Assembly: GCA_014360065.1 (NCBI GenBank) | Contig: JACIYF010000005.1 | Location: 1-59,359 of the forward strand | DNA length: 59,359 bases | Source of the DNA: Clostridia bacterium | Lineage (GTDB): Bacteria; Bacillota; DSM-521; Neomoorellales; JACIYF01 | Reading direction: 5' to 3' | In this document: positions 32,629 to 41,386 of the stretch, in pieces | How positions within the stretch are numbered: the first letter of the stretch is position 1 | How the letters are laid out: the number at the start of each line of letters is the position of its first letter | The notes under the pieces: model-generated | Seen by the model: the letters and a program-made list of their open reading frames with translations, nothing else | Databases searched by the model: none | What the model was told of the DNA's origin: nothing | Program-made: the position numbers and the translations under genes

Positions 32629-33507
32629 ATGATTCTGGTTGGCGAAAACCTCAACGTAATGTCAGCTACTATTGGGCCGGCTTTAAAGGAGCGGCGCGCA
32701 GAACCCATTAAGGAGTTGGCCATGGCCGAGGCTCAAAGGGGAGTTGACTATCTCGACCTCAACATCGGCCCGGCACGCAAAGGCGGAGATGAGCTGATGG
32801 ATTGGCTGGTGGGTGTGGTGCAGGAGGTAGTTGACTTGCCATTATCCTTGGATACCACCAATCACCTGGCCATGGAGGCAGGTCTAAAGAAATGCCAGAA
32901 AAAAGCGCTAGTAAATTCGGTGTCGGTTCAGCCGGAGAGGCTGGAAAACACCTTACCGCTGGTGAGCAAGTACAATGCTTCCATGGTGGGCTTGCTCTGG
33001 GGGAAAGAAGGTATGCCCCGCGATGCTGCCGAGCGGGCGGCGCTCTGTGTGGAGTTGGTATATGCTGCTAATGAAGCTGGGGTGCCCAACGAGGACATTT
33101 GGATTGACCCCATTGTTAGCCCCATATCCGTGGAGGTCAATCAGGTAAAGGCTTGCGTGGAGTTTATGAGCATGTTATCGGAAATAGCTCCAGGATGTAA
33201 ATCCATCGTAGGGCTATCAAACGTTTCCAATGGTACGCCCACCAACCTTCGCCCGTATTTGAATCGCGCCTACTTAGCAATGCTGATGAAATATGACCTC
33301 TATGCTGCCATTGTAGATGCGTTTGACGAGGAACTGATCAGGCTGGCGCGGGGGCAAATGCCTGAGATTGTTCAGCTGGTGCACCAGATGATGGATGGTT
33401 ATGAGCCAGACATGAATGCTTTAACGCCTAAGGAAAAAGAATATGCCAAGACGGTCCGGGTGTTGATGGGTAAGAGCTTGTATTCTCACTCATGGTTGGA
33501 GCTCTAA
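32629..33507 (+). CDS. acsE: Methyltetrahydrofolate:corrinoid protein methyltransferase
   Basis: 292 residues from ATG 32629 (ribosome site GGAGGGAGAGG). Pterin-binding TIM barrel: ILVGENLNVMSATIGPAL, then AQRGVDYLDLNIGPARKGG with the Asp that holds the pterin, LSLDTTNHLAMEAGLK, NSVSVQPERLE, GLSNVSNGTPTNLR. Transfers the methyl group from CH3-H4folate to the cobalt of AcsCD. A hairpin without T-run (AAGGACAGC/GCTGTCCTT at 33540-33572) follows and may stabilise or attenuate the mRNA before the next gene. Confidence 0.95.
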   Translation: MILVGENLNVMSATIGPALKERRAEPIKELAMAEAQRGVDYLDLNIGPARKGGDELMDWLVGVVQEVVDLPLSLDTTNHLAMEAGLKKCQKKALVNSVSVQPERLENTLPLVSKYNASMVGLLWGKEGMPRDAAERAALCVELVYAANEAGVPNEDIWIDPIVSPISVEVNQVKACVEFMSMLSEIAPGCKSIVGLSNVSNGTPTNLRPYLNRAYLAMLMKYDLYAAIVDAFDEELIRLARGQMPEIVQLVHQMMDGYEPDMNALTPKEKEYAKTVRVLMGKSLYSHSWLEL

Positions 33508-33623
33508 GTTTCTTGGGTAACAATAAACTCCTAATGGCAAAGGACAGCTTTGGTGTGGCTAAGGCTGTCCTTGTGCTAACTACCTGTGGAGGTCCTAAGG
33601 TATATTGTTAAGGAGGCAGGGGA

Positions 33624-34283
33624 ATGGAAGGCGGCGACCAACTATCCGTACACAAGAACTACCAAGTGGCTTTAGACCTGGCTAAGGCACAATTCCAGAA
33701 AAGTGATCCGGTTAAGCTAGCTAGGGCCTCCGGTGCGAAAGTCCTCAAGCATGCCGGCGAGGGGGTCCGGCTAGGATTAGTCTTCATGGGGTGGCCTGTA
33801 GAAATTGCTTGGCCAGAGGGCGAAGTAGGATATGCCGAAACTGTCTCTGGGGAAGTTAGCGTTTGGCACCAGATTCTCGTTCTCCATTATCTGGTCAATG
33901 CCAAGCCGGCGGATCCGAGCGGAAAGCTGATCACCTTTAGGCAGTTGGAAGGTGGGGAAGTATATTATCCAACCTTTCAAAAGCGGGCTAGCTTGAGGCT
34001 TCTTCATACCTTTGGCGAGTTTCCAGAACGTTTGCAGGTGGTGGGCGAAGAAATAGGGGGCTCCCCTGGGGGAATTGGAGATGCCAGCATCTGTATTCGG
34101 GCCTTTCCCAAGGTGCCCATAACCCTAGCTATCTGGAAGGGTGACCAGGAATTTCCTCCTGAGTGCAATATTGTGTTCGATGCTACCATTAGCACTTTTT
34201 TGTCCACTGAAGATGTAGTAGTTTTGTGCCAAGAGACAGTGAGTCGCCTAGTAAAACTTGCCAAGGTGAGGTGGCCAAGTTGA
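33624..34283 (+). CDS. DUF3786 protein of the acs operon
   Basis: 219 residues from ATG 33624 behind AAGGAGGCAGGGG. The pattern KNYQVALDLAKAQF, then VFMGWPVEIAWPEGEV, HYLVNAKPADPSGKLITF and CIRAFPKVPITLAIWKGDQE, FPPECNIVFDATISTFL corresponds to DUF3786, a family found beside CODH/ACS and corrinoid genes in anaerobes. No catalytic residues are known. A role in corrinoid protein maturation is an inference from the neighbours. Its stop overlaps the next cooC start (TTGA). Confidence 0.8.
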   Translation: MEGGDQLSVHKNYQVALDLAKAQFQKSDPVKLARASGAKVLKHAGEGVRLGLVFMGWPVEIAWPEGEVGYAETVSGEVSVWHQILVLHYLVNAKPADPSGKLITFRQLEGGEVYYPTFQKRASLRLLHTFGEFPERLQVVGEEIGGSPGGIGDASICIRAFPKVPITLAIWKGDQEFPPECNIVFDATISTFLSTEDVVVLCQETVSRLVKLAKVRWPS

Positions 34284-35038
34284 AAATAGCTATATCGGGC
34301 AAGGGGGGAGTAGGGAAGACCACCCTGGCAGCAGGGTTAGCCCATTACTTTGCCGATCGAGGCGAGACTGTTTTTGCTGTGGATGCCGACCCGGACCTGA
34401 ATTTGGGTACGGTCTTAGGAATACCCGACGAAATGATTAGGAACTTAAAACCGATAGCGGACATGAAAGAAGTCATAGCGGAGCGCACGGGTGGGGAAGG
34501 TCCTTATTTTTCGCTGAATCCAGAGGTTGACGATCTCTTAATGAAGTATAGTATAAAACTAAATGGTATCCATTTTCTAAAAATGGGCAGCATCAAAGCT
34601 GGTGGAACATCGTGTTATTGTCGGGAGAATGTGGTGCTTCATGCCATGGTAGGTTCGTTGCTTCTTAAGCATCACGAGGTGGTCATCTTGGATATGGGGG
34701 CGGGGATTGAGCACTTGACCCGGGGAACTGCTCGGGGAGTAGATATAATGATGGTGGTGAGCGAACCTTCTAAAGTTAGCATTCAGAGTGCGGACGTGAT
34801 TAGCCAACTGGCTAGGGATATCGGCATTGAGGAAGTGCGGTTTGTTGGGAACAAAGTCAGGAACGAGAAAGAAGAGAACTTACTAACCCGGACTTGGGGT
34901 GACAGACTTATTGGGATTATTCACCATAGCGAAGAAGTAATCGATGGAGCACGGGAAGGAAGCTTTAAGTCAGACCCTCGATTTCGAGAAGAAGTTAAAA
35001 GGATTGGCGATTTCATTAGCTCTCACTGCGCCCCTTAG
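34280..35038 (+). CDS. Second CooC/AcsF-type maturation ATPase
   Basis: About 252 residues from TTG 34280, giving the usual start KIAISGKGGVGKTTLAAGLA; GTG 34271 is an alternative. Deviant Walker A GKGGVGKTT, DADPDLNLGTVLG, the metal-binding Cys pair GTSCYCRENV and LDMGAGIEHLTRGTARGVD. It is clearly different from the first cooC, which suggests division of labour: one protein for the CODH C-cluster and the other for the ACS A-cluster (AcsF). Which is which cannot be decided from the sequence. Confidence 0.9.
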   Translation: MKIAISGKGGVGKTTLAAGLAHYFADRGETVFAVDADPDLNLGTVLGIPDEMIRNLKPIADMKEVIAERTGGEGPYFSLNPEVDDLLMKYSIKLNGIHFLKMGSIKAGGTSCYCRENVVLHAMVGSLLLKHHEVVILDMGAGIEHLTRGTARGVDIMMVVSEPSKVSIQSADVISQLARDIGIEEVRFVGNKVRNEKEENLLTRTWGDRLIGIIHHSEEVIDGAREGSFKSDPRFREEVKRIGDFISSHCAP

Positions 35039-35104
35039 TCCGAGTAAGTTTTGTAAATAGACTGCGGCACCAATAGCTTGTAGCTGCTGATAGGAGTGAT
35101 AGGG

Positions 35105-37006
35105 ATGTCCGATGTCGTAGTTACCTTCCTCCCCGATAACGTTGCGGTTACAGTAAAGTCTGGTACTAATTTGTTTGAAGCTGCCACTTTGGCGGGAATC
35201 GAGCTACAGTCCAGCTGTGGCCATAAAGGCACTTGCGGGCGTTGCGTAGTGGAGGTAAAAGAGGGAAAGGTCCAAGCTAAAGAAGGAGGGCGGCTGTCCA
35301 AGAAAGGTGGCAAGCCGGGGCAGGTACTGGCTTGCCAAGCCATCGTCACGGAAACGGTAACAGTGGAAATCCCTTCTGACTCTCGATTGACTGAGCACCA
35401 AGTGCTTCTGGCGAACCGAGAGGAAAAGGCAATTCTCGAGGAAAAACCTTTGGAACTAGAGGGCTATGCATTTCAGCCTTTGTCGATAAAGGTATTTCTG
35501 GAGCTAGAGCCCCCTACAATTCTAGGCGCTGCCGATGACCTTTCCCGGCTGAGGAGTGCCCTTAAACCATATGGCTTTACCGACGTCAGTATTGATACCC
35601 GAGTATTGCGGCAGCTGGGGGAGGTACTGCGAAGCTCAAACTGGCAAGTAACCCTTACCATCAATAGGCTGGAAGACAGAGCAGAAATCATCGCTGTTGA
35701 ACCTGGAGACCAGTCGCGCCGATCCTACGGGATTGCCCTGGATATAGGGACGACCACGGTAGTAGCTTATTTAGTTGATTTATTAACAGGCAAAACCATA
35801 GACCGCCAGGGAGGGTATAACCGGCAATCCCGGTATGGTGATGACGTTATTTCCCGAATCATATACGCCAATAGCAATCCAAATGGGCTTTCCGATTTGA
35901 GCGGGGCTGTTACCGAGACTGTGAACCGGCTACTTGGTAAACTCTGTGATCGTAACCGCATCCGCCCAGAAGAGATCGGGATTTTGGTTTCCGCAGGCAA
36001 TACCACCATGGGCCACCTGTTCTATGGAATCAATCCAAAGTATATCAGGTTTGAGCCTTACGTCCCCACAGTTACCGACTACCCGGTGGTTAAGGCCCAG
36101 GAACTAGGCATTAACATCAACCCGGCGGGATGGATAGTAAGCCTGCCGGCAGTAGCTAGCTACGTCGGTGGAGATATTGTATCCGGCGTCCTGGTCACTG
36201 GGGTAGCCCGCCAGCATGCTTTGACTCTATTCATAGATATCGGTACCAACGGGGAAATTGTCCTTGGTAACAATGAATGGCTGATGGCTTGTGCTTGCTC
36301 GGCTGGGCCGGCCTTTGAGGGCGGCGGGATTACTTTTGGAATGCGGGCCATGGATGGTGCTATTGAAAGAGTAAAGATTAATCCTGACACTCATGAGGTC
36401 CAAGTAGAGACTATTGGCAGCAAGAAGCCCATGGGTATATGTGGCTCAGGCTTGATCGACCTAATCGCTCAGATGCGGGAGTTGGACATTATTGACCGGA
36501 CGGGGAAGTTTTCAGAGCTTGACGGTCACCCCCGGTTGAGGCGGGAAAACGGGGAAGCTGAATTTGTGCTGGTGTGGGGTAAAGACACCGAATGCAAGAA
36601 AGATATTGTAGTCACCGAAAGTGATCTTAAGACTCTAATTTATTCCAAGGGAGCGGTTTTTGCTGGCATACTTAGCCTAGTTAAACAAGTGGGGGTTAGC
36701 TTGGAGGACATTGAAAAGGTGATCATTGCTGGGGGGTTTGGCAATTATCTCAATATCCGCGATGCTGTGGCCATAGGACTCCTGCCGGACCTACCCCCTG
36801 AGCGCTACGAGTTCGTAGGCAATTCTTCGGTGAAAGGAGCTAAGCTGGCGCTTTTGTCGGAGCCAGCCTTCAAGGAGGCTAAGGCTTTGGGCCGGAGCAT
36901 AACCTACGTGGAGTTGTCTTCCGGCAATCTTTTTATGAATGAATTTATTTCTGCTCTGTTTCTACCCCACACCAATTTGGAGCTATTTCCATCCTTAGCC
37001 AGCTAA
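35105..37006 (+). CDS. acsV: Reductive activator of the corrinoid iron-sulfur protein
   Basis: 633 residues from ATG 35105. N-terminal [2Fe-2S] ferredoxin domain with SSCGHKGTCGRC and a fourth Cys in VLACQ. The C-terminal ASKHA-type ATPase (GIALDIGTTTVVAYLVDLL, SAGNTTMGHLFYGI, FIDIGTNGEIVLGN, AGPAFEGGGITFGM, IIAGGFGNYLNIRDAV) belongs to the RACo/DUF4445 family. It uses ATP to reduce accidentally oxidised Co(II) in AcsCD back to Co(I). Last assigned gene of the acs operon. Confidence 0.93.
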   Translation: MSDVVVTFLPDNVAVTVKSGTNLFEAATLAGIELQSSCGHKGTCGRCVVEVKEGKVQAKEGGRLSKKGGKPGQVLACQAIVTETVTVEIPSDSRLTEHQVLLANREEKAILEEKPLELEGYAFQPLSIKVFLELEPPTILGAADDLSRLRSALKPYGFTDVSIDTRVLRQLGEVLRSSNWQVTLTINRLEDRAEIIAVEPGDQSRRSYGIALDIGTTTVVAYLVDLLTGKTIDRQGGYNRQSRYGDDVISRIIYANSNPNGLSDLSGAVTETVNRLLGKLCDRNRIRPEEIGILVSAGNTTMGHLFYGINPKYIRFEPYVPTVTDYPVVKAQELGININPAGWIVSLPAVASYVGGDIVSGVLVTGVARQHALTLFIDIGTNGEIVLGNNEWLMACACSAGPAFEGGGITFGMRAMDGAIERVKINPDTHEVQVETIGSKKPMGICGSGLIDLIAQMRELDIIDRTGKFSELDGHPRLRRENGEAEFVLVWGKDTECKKDIVVTESDLKTLIYSKGAVFAGILSLVKQVGVSLEDIEKVIIAGGFGNYLNIRDAVAIGLLPDLPPERYEFVGNSSVKGAKLALLSEPAFKEAKALGRSITYVELSSGNLFMNEFISALFLPHTNLELFPSLAS

Positions 37007-37062
37007 CTTTCATATTTCTATCCCTGGTTGCATAGCAATAGGCTATGGACGGGGGTGAAATC

Positions 37063-37683
37063 ATGGGGGTAGAGGAGCAAGAAGCAATTAAATTGGCCGA
37101 CCAAGCCATAGAGTTTCTGCAACACCAGCAGGCAGACCAGGCTGAAGAAGTTATTGGCCGCCTCAGCCAATGCCTGCTACCGCTCTTGGACTTTAAGTAC
37201 GGGTATTTGCGGGCAGCGGTCGAACAAGTCCTGAGGCAACGGCTGGCCGAAGGCGACTTTGCCCAGTCTGCTCCTGGGATGGAGGAACAATTAGCCAAGG
37301 CTATCACCGGCGGAATCGAACGCGCTACCCAAATCAATTGCGGGCTAGAGCCGAGAAGCACATTTGAAAGGCTGGGAACAGTACTAGCCTCGCTATTTCC
37401 TTCAGAGAGGATTTATCCTGACTACTGGCTGGGAGGAAGCCGTCTCGACTTTTTTATCCCGGAAAAGAGGCTGGCTTTTTGTATAACTGCTGGTCCCGCT
37501 GCGGAGTGTAGCTGTTGGCTAGTCGAGAGAGCCTGCCGGAAGCGAGGCATAACCCCGATCAAGCTTGAACCAAGACAAGTGAACCGAGTCAATTTTCGGC
37601 AGCAACTAGCCCGATGGCTACAACAGGAGGAAATTCGTACCACCCCAAGAAAACGGTTGACAAATACTCATCGCTTACCGTAA
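37063..37683 (+). CDS. Hypothetical protein with nuclease-like C-terminal motif
   Basis: 206 residues from ATG 37063 behind GGGGGTGA. N-terminal 100 residues are helical. The C-terminal part has FPSERIYPDYWLGGSRLDFF, then IPEKRLAFCITAG, a pattern like the strand-turn-strand of DUF559/Vsr-type PD-(D/E)xK nucleases, with Asp in RLDF; the usual second acidic residue (in a -LAIEVDG- type strand) is replaced (LAFCITAG). It is thus a possible inactive relative. It follows acsV with only 56 bases and may be part of that operon, or a separate gene. No function assigned. Confidence 0.6.
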   Translation: MGVEEQEAIKLADQAIEFLQHQQADQAEEVIGRLSQCLLPLLDFKYGYLRAAVEQVLRQRLAEGDFAQSAPGMEEQLAKAITGGIERATQINCGLEPRSTFERLGTVLASLFPSERIYPDYWLGGSRLDFFIPEKRLAFCITAGPAAECSCWLVERACRKRGITPIKLEPRQVNRVNFRQQLARWLQQEEIRTTPRKRLTNTHRLP

Positions 37684-37734
37684 GATACAAGGCAAGTAGC
37701 AGGATTGCTAAAATTGCGTAGCACTCAAAAAGTG

Positions 37735-37965
37735 GGCTATGAAGGGGCAAACTAAGCAGCAACCCGCAAGCGACTGAGGGTAGGTGTGAGCTCAGGGGTC
37801 GGCTGCTTGGAGGGCCACCCCGGAGCTGATAGCGATGAGTTATCCGGAAGGCACCCGTTATCATGCCAGCAGCCGCAGGCTGAACAATGAGTGGGCTTTG
37901 GCCAATCAGGGTGGTACCGCGGGTAGTAATCTCTCGTCCCTAACAAGGAAGGAGAGATTTTTTAT
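37735..37965 (+). promoter_or_regulatory. T-box riboswitch leader
   Basis: The T-box sequence AGGGTGGTACCGCGG is at 37908-37922, followed by the terminator AATCTCTC (37928-37935) with GAGAGATT (37952-37959) and a T-run. Stem I: GGGG (37744-37747) with CCCC (37818-37821), an internal loop, then AAGCAGC (37754-37760) with GCTGCTT (37802-37808), and the apical AGGTGTGAGCTCAGG segment. The specifier codon should lie in GGAGGGCCA (37809-37817) and I cannot decide which triplet it is. Uncharged tRNA would favour antitermination and expression of the Lrp/aminotransferase genes. Confidence 0.88.
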
Positions 37966-37982
37966 TAATGGGGTGATTGAGC

Positions 37983-38465
37983 ATGCGAAGGGCGATTCTT
38001 GAGATCCTGGAAAGCAATAGCAAGGCCACGCCAGAATATATAGCTACGCTCTTGGGGTCAACCCCTCAAGAAGTACAAGCTGAAATCAGGGCTATGGAAG
38101 AAAAGGGAATTATACTCCAGTATCGGACCTTAATTAATTGGGAAAAAGCTGGTCATGAAATGGTTCATGCCTTAATTGAAGTTAAGGTGACTCCACAAAG
38201 AGATGTAGGCTTTCACCAGGTAGCGGAGCGAATCTATCGCTACCCAGAGGTCCGGTCCGTAGCTTTGATGTCTGGTACGTACGATCTTTCCGTGGAGGTA
38301 CAAGGAAAGAGCATGAAAGAGGTAGCGCTATTCGTAGCTGAAAAGCTGGCCACCTTGGAACATGTTACCAGTACTGTGACTCACTTTGTCTTAAAGAAAT
38401 ATAAGGAGGACGGGGTAATTTTGGAAGGGGAAGAAACCAACCACCGGCAGGTGATAGTACCATGA
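37983..38465 (+). CDS. Lrp/AsnC family transcription regulator
   Basis: 160 residues from ATG 37983. N-terminal winged helix-turn-helix (AILEILESNSKATPEYIATL, then LGSTPQEVQAEIRAM) and C-terminal RAM-type ligand domain (HALIEVKVTPQRDVGFHQVA; VALMSGTYDLSVEVQGKSM). It overlaps the aminotransferase gene by four bases (ATGA), so it is produced together with it and is likely a ligand-responsive regulator of the same amino acid pathway. The T-box leader controls both. Confidence 0.92.
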   Translation: MRRAILEILESNSKATPEYIATLLGSTPQEVQAEIRAMEEKGIILQYRTLINWEKAGHEMVHALIEVKVTPQRDVGFHQVAERIYRYPEVRSVALMSGTYDLSVEVQGKSMKEVALFVAEKLATLEHVTSTVTHFVLKKYKEDGVILEGEETNHRQVIVP

Positions 38466-39652
38466 CCAAGCTCTTTGACCCGGTCACCCATATTTCTCCT
38501 GTCGTCAGAGATATGGCTCCTTCTGGGATCCGTAAGTTCTTTGAGTTGGCTGCCACCACCAAGGATGTAATATCCTTGGGAGTTGGCGAACCTGATTTCG
38601 TTACCCCTTGGCATATTCGCGAAGCCTGTTTCTATGCTTTGGAAAAGGGTTATACCATGTACACATCTAATTTGGGTTTACCAGAGCTTAGGGTAGAGAT
38701 TTCCCGGTATTTGGAACAACGGTTCGGCTTAAGCTACGACCCGGCCCAGGAGATCTTGGTTACGGTCGGAGCTAGCGAGGCGGTGGATCTAGCTCTTCGG
38801 GCCTTGATCTCGCCGGGGACAGAGGTCTTGGTGCCGGAGCCATGTTATGTCGCTTACAAGCCTTGTGTTATTTTAGCCGGGGGGACTCCGGTCAGCGTAC
38901 CTACATCTTTTGCTGACGGGTTTACCCTCAAAGCCGAAGAGCTCCGCAAGTATTTGACGCCTCGAACCCGGGTGCTGATTCTGAGTTATCCCAATAATCC
39001 TACCGGAAGTGTGTTGAGTTACGGGGAGTTGCAAAAGTTGAGCCAGGTCATAAAGGAACATGATTTGGTAGTGGTTGCCGACGAGATATATGCAGAACTG
39101 ACTTACGAACGGCAACACGTGTCAATAGCCTCAATGCCGGGTATGCTTAAGAGAACTATCTTAATCAATGGCTTCTCCAAAGCTTTTGCCATGACCGGTT
39201 GGCGCCTAGGCTATGCTGCTGCTTGCAGAGAATTCATTGAGGCCATGCTCAAGATTCACCAGTACACCATGCTTTGTGCTCCTATAACTGCCCAAATGGC
39301 TGCCATCGAGGCATTGCGAAATGGTTTGGGCGATGTTGAGACCATGCGAGAACAGTACAACTACCGTCGGCGCCTAATGCTAAGCCGGTTACGCGATATG
39401 GGTTTATGCTGCCCGGAGCCAAAAGGAGCTTTTTATGTCTTTCCGTCCATTGCTAACACGGGGTTAACCTCAGAGCAATTTGCCGAGAGATTGCTCAAGG
39501 AAGAAGGAGTAGCGGTAGTCCCAGGTAGTGTCTTTGGGGCTGGAGGTGAAGGGCATATCCGCTGCTCATACGCAGCGTCCATGGCTCAACTGCTGGAAGC
39601 GTTGAAACGAATGGAGAGGTTTGTGCAGAAGCTAGAGGTTGGAGCGGCTTAG
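38462..39652 (+). CDS. PLP-dependent aminotransferase class I/II
   Basis: 396 residues. Fold type I: VISLGVGEPDFVTPWHIREA at the start, VGASEAVDLALRALI (phosphate region), SYPNNPTG, VADEIYAELTY, the PLP lysine in NGFSKAFAMTGWRLGYAA, and a C-terminal Arg region GEGHIRCSYAAS. It is closest in motif style to aspartate/aromatic aminotransferases. The substrate is unknown; the T-box specificity would give a hint. The ATG overlaps the Lrp-type gene. Confidence 0.92.
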   Translation: MTKLFDPVTHISPVVRDMAPSGIRKFFELAATTKDVISLGVGEPDFVTPWHIREACFYALEKGYTMYTSNLGLPELRVEISRYLEQRFGLSYDPAQEILVTVGASEAVDLALRALISPGTEVLVPEPCYVAYKPCVILAGGTPVSVPTSFADGFTLKAEELRKYLTPRTRVLILSYPNNPTGSVLSYGELQKLSQVIKEHDLVVVADEIYAELTYERQHVSIASMPGMLKRTILINGFSKAFAMTGWRLGYAAACREFIEAMLKIHQYTMLCAPITAQMAAIEALRNGLGDVETMREQYNYRRRLMLSRLRDMGLCCPEPKGAFYVFPSIANTGLTSEQFAERLLKEEGVAVVPGSVFGAGGEGHIRCSYAASMAQLLEALKRMERFVQKLEVGAA

Positions 39653-40476
39653 CTAAGGTGAAGTCTTTTTACTATGATGTCGACCCTGGACACATTAAGG
39701 GCGGTCATGTGTTCTACGTTTTTCTTTATAGCTCTCTGAAGGTGGGCGCTGGTAACCGGTAGCGGTTGGCTTAGATCAGCAGTAATTTCCGTAACGATAT
39801 TTATACGGTCGGACTGCTGGGTACTTTCAATGTGTAGGACTTCTTGCACACCAGGAATACCTCGAGCTGAATATCTTACCATATCATTGATGGCAGTGAC
39901 GCTAACATAAAAGTGGCCAAAGTAGCTAAAAGCAGGCCGGACCACGGTTTGGTCTACCCACAACCCGGAAGACGCGGCGGCAGTGCTCTGCGGCCGCCGG
40001 AATAAAGCCAACATAGGTTCGATGATGGTTCCGGCCAGCCGTGGTCGAACTTCGACTATGGGGGCAGGGACAACGTGGCGGCCATATTTGATCCTGGCTA
40101 GTTTGGCTCGTTGAATTTGTTCATTGGTGGCTACTTCTTCAATCCTGATTACCTGGCTGGGCATAGGTAAGCGCAGGCGCTGGCAGATGACTTCGGCCAT
40201 TCGCTTTGATGTAGCTAAGACCAAGATTCGAGAGGGGTTTATTCTGGCAATAGCCTCTTGGGCTTGGCGAGCGGATTCAGGATTTTCGAACAAGGCAGTT
40301 CTAATTGCCCCAACTACTGATGGCTCTTTCTTGGCTGAGGAGCCGGCCACAATACGAGCGCCCTCGATAATCAAGCCATCATCAATGATTACTTTGATAT
40401 TGTATTCATGAGCTAGAGCTTGGGCTCGGTGGCTTTTACCAGTACCAGTAGGGCCAATCAAGGCGAATACTTCCAC
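39649..40476 (-). CDS. P-loop ATPase with Asp23/Gls24-like C-terminal domain
   Basis: 275 residues on the minus strand. N-terminal P-loop ALIGPTGTGKSHRAQALAHE, then KVIIDDGLII, in the style of a nucleoside kinase-like ATPase (residues about 1-150). The C-terminal part (SYFGHFYVSVTAINDMVRYS, then INIVTEITADLSQPLPV) resembles the Asp23/Gls24 alkaline-shock domain. This joined architecture occurs in Clostridia but I know no defined function. It converges with the aminotransferase (4-base overlap at the ends) and starts next to the dnaD-like promoter region. Confidence 0.75.
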   Translation of the reverse strand: MEVFALIGPTGTGKSHRAQALAHEYNIKVIIDDGLIIEGARIVAGSSAKKEPSVVGAIRTALFENPESARQAQEAIARINPSRILVLATSKRMAEVICQRLRLPMPSQVIRIEEVATNEQIQRAKLARIKYGRHVVPAPIVEVRPRLAGTIIEPMLALFRRPQSTAAASSGLWVDQTVVRPAFSYFGHFYVSVTAINDMVRYSARGIPGVQEVLHIESTQQSDRINIVTEITADLSQPLPVTSAHLQRAIKKNVEHMTALNVSRVDIIVKRLHLS

Positions 40477-40638
40477 GATAGCCTCCTGGATTGACTATCA
40501 GAGTTATTGCTTCCACGATTATACTGCTTTATGGTAGGGATTCCTAGGGGGGTGCTTCTTCAAGGTTCGGTGCAGGTTATCCAAATCTGGAAGCACGTGC
40601 TATAATAGTGTACACCACAGCCATAAGAGGGGTTGTCT

Positions 40639-41373
40639 ATGGGCGCAAATCAGGATGAATCCAGGATGGGAGCTAGCCTAGAGTGGGCCCTTTTCCGGCA
40701 GTGTGTGACTATTCCCGGAAGGTTTCTTAAGACTTATGCCCAACTTGGGTTGTCGGATCTGGAAGCCATGCTGATTGTCCACCTCTTTGGTATAATTCAG
40801 ACCGAGGAGAAACCTTCGTCGGTTTTGGAAAAGCTCGAGAGTTATATGGCCTGCGACAAAGAAGCCATCCAGGCTCTGATCGCTGGCTTGATTGAAAAGG
40901 GAATGCTAGCGGTGACCGATACCTTCGATTTCGAACAGGGGTACACCACCGAGTATAACCTGGATGGCCTATTTATGAAGCTGGCTCAGCTTGAACCTGG
41001 GGTTAAGGGGCAACCTGGAAGATCTACGGCCGACAATGAGGAGCTAAAGAAGCTCTACAGTGTTTTCGAACAGGAGTTTGGCCGGCTGCTGTCTCCCATG
41101 GAAACCAGTCAGGTTTTAGAGTGGTATTATGGCAATCATTACTCTCCGGAACTAATCCTCGAGGCCTTGAAACGTGCAGTCTTGAGGGGGGTCCTCAACT
41201 TCCGATACATTGATTCTATCTTGCGTGATTGGGCTCGCCAGCGGATTAAATCGCCTCGACAAGTGGCAGCTTGTGAGAAACAAGGGGCGCCTCGAAGTGA
41301 AAAGGCTACCCAACACCCAGGAGCGGGTGTCAGATCGAAAGCCAAGAAATATGAGGATGTTTATTTGACCTAA
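40639..41373 (+). CDS. DnaD-like replication initiation protein
   Basis: 244 residues from ATG 40639. The N-terminal winged helix (LFRQCVTIPGRFLKTYAQLG) and the C-terminal DnaD/DnaB-II domain (ELKKLYSVFEQEFGRLLSPM, then NHYSPELILEALKRAVLRGV and FRYIDSILRDWA) match DnaD, which remodels origin DNA and brings the helicase to DnaA. It stands before a DnaC-like loader, as in many Firmicutes. TATAAT lies just upstream near 40600. Confidence 0.88.
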   Translation: MGANQDESRMGASLEWALFRQCVTIPGRFLKTYAQLGLSDLEAMLIVHLFGIIQTEEKPSSVLEKLESYMACDKEAIQALIAGLIEKGMLAVTDTFDFEQGYTTEYNLDGLFMKLAQLEPGVKGQPGRSTADNEELKKLYSVFEQEFGRLLSPMETSQVLEWYYGNHYSPELILEALKRAVLRGVLNFRYIDSILRDWARQRIKSPRQVAACEKQGAPRSEKATQHPGAGVRSKAKKYEDVYLT

Positions 41374-41386
41374 GGTTGGGAATGGC

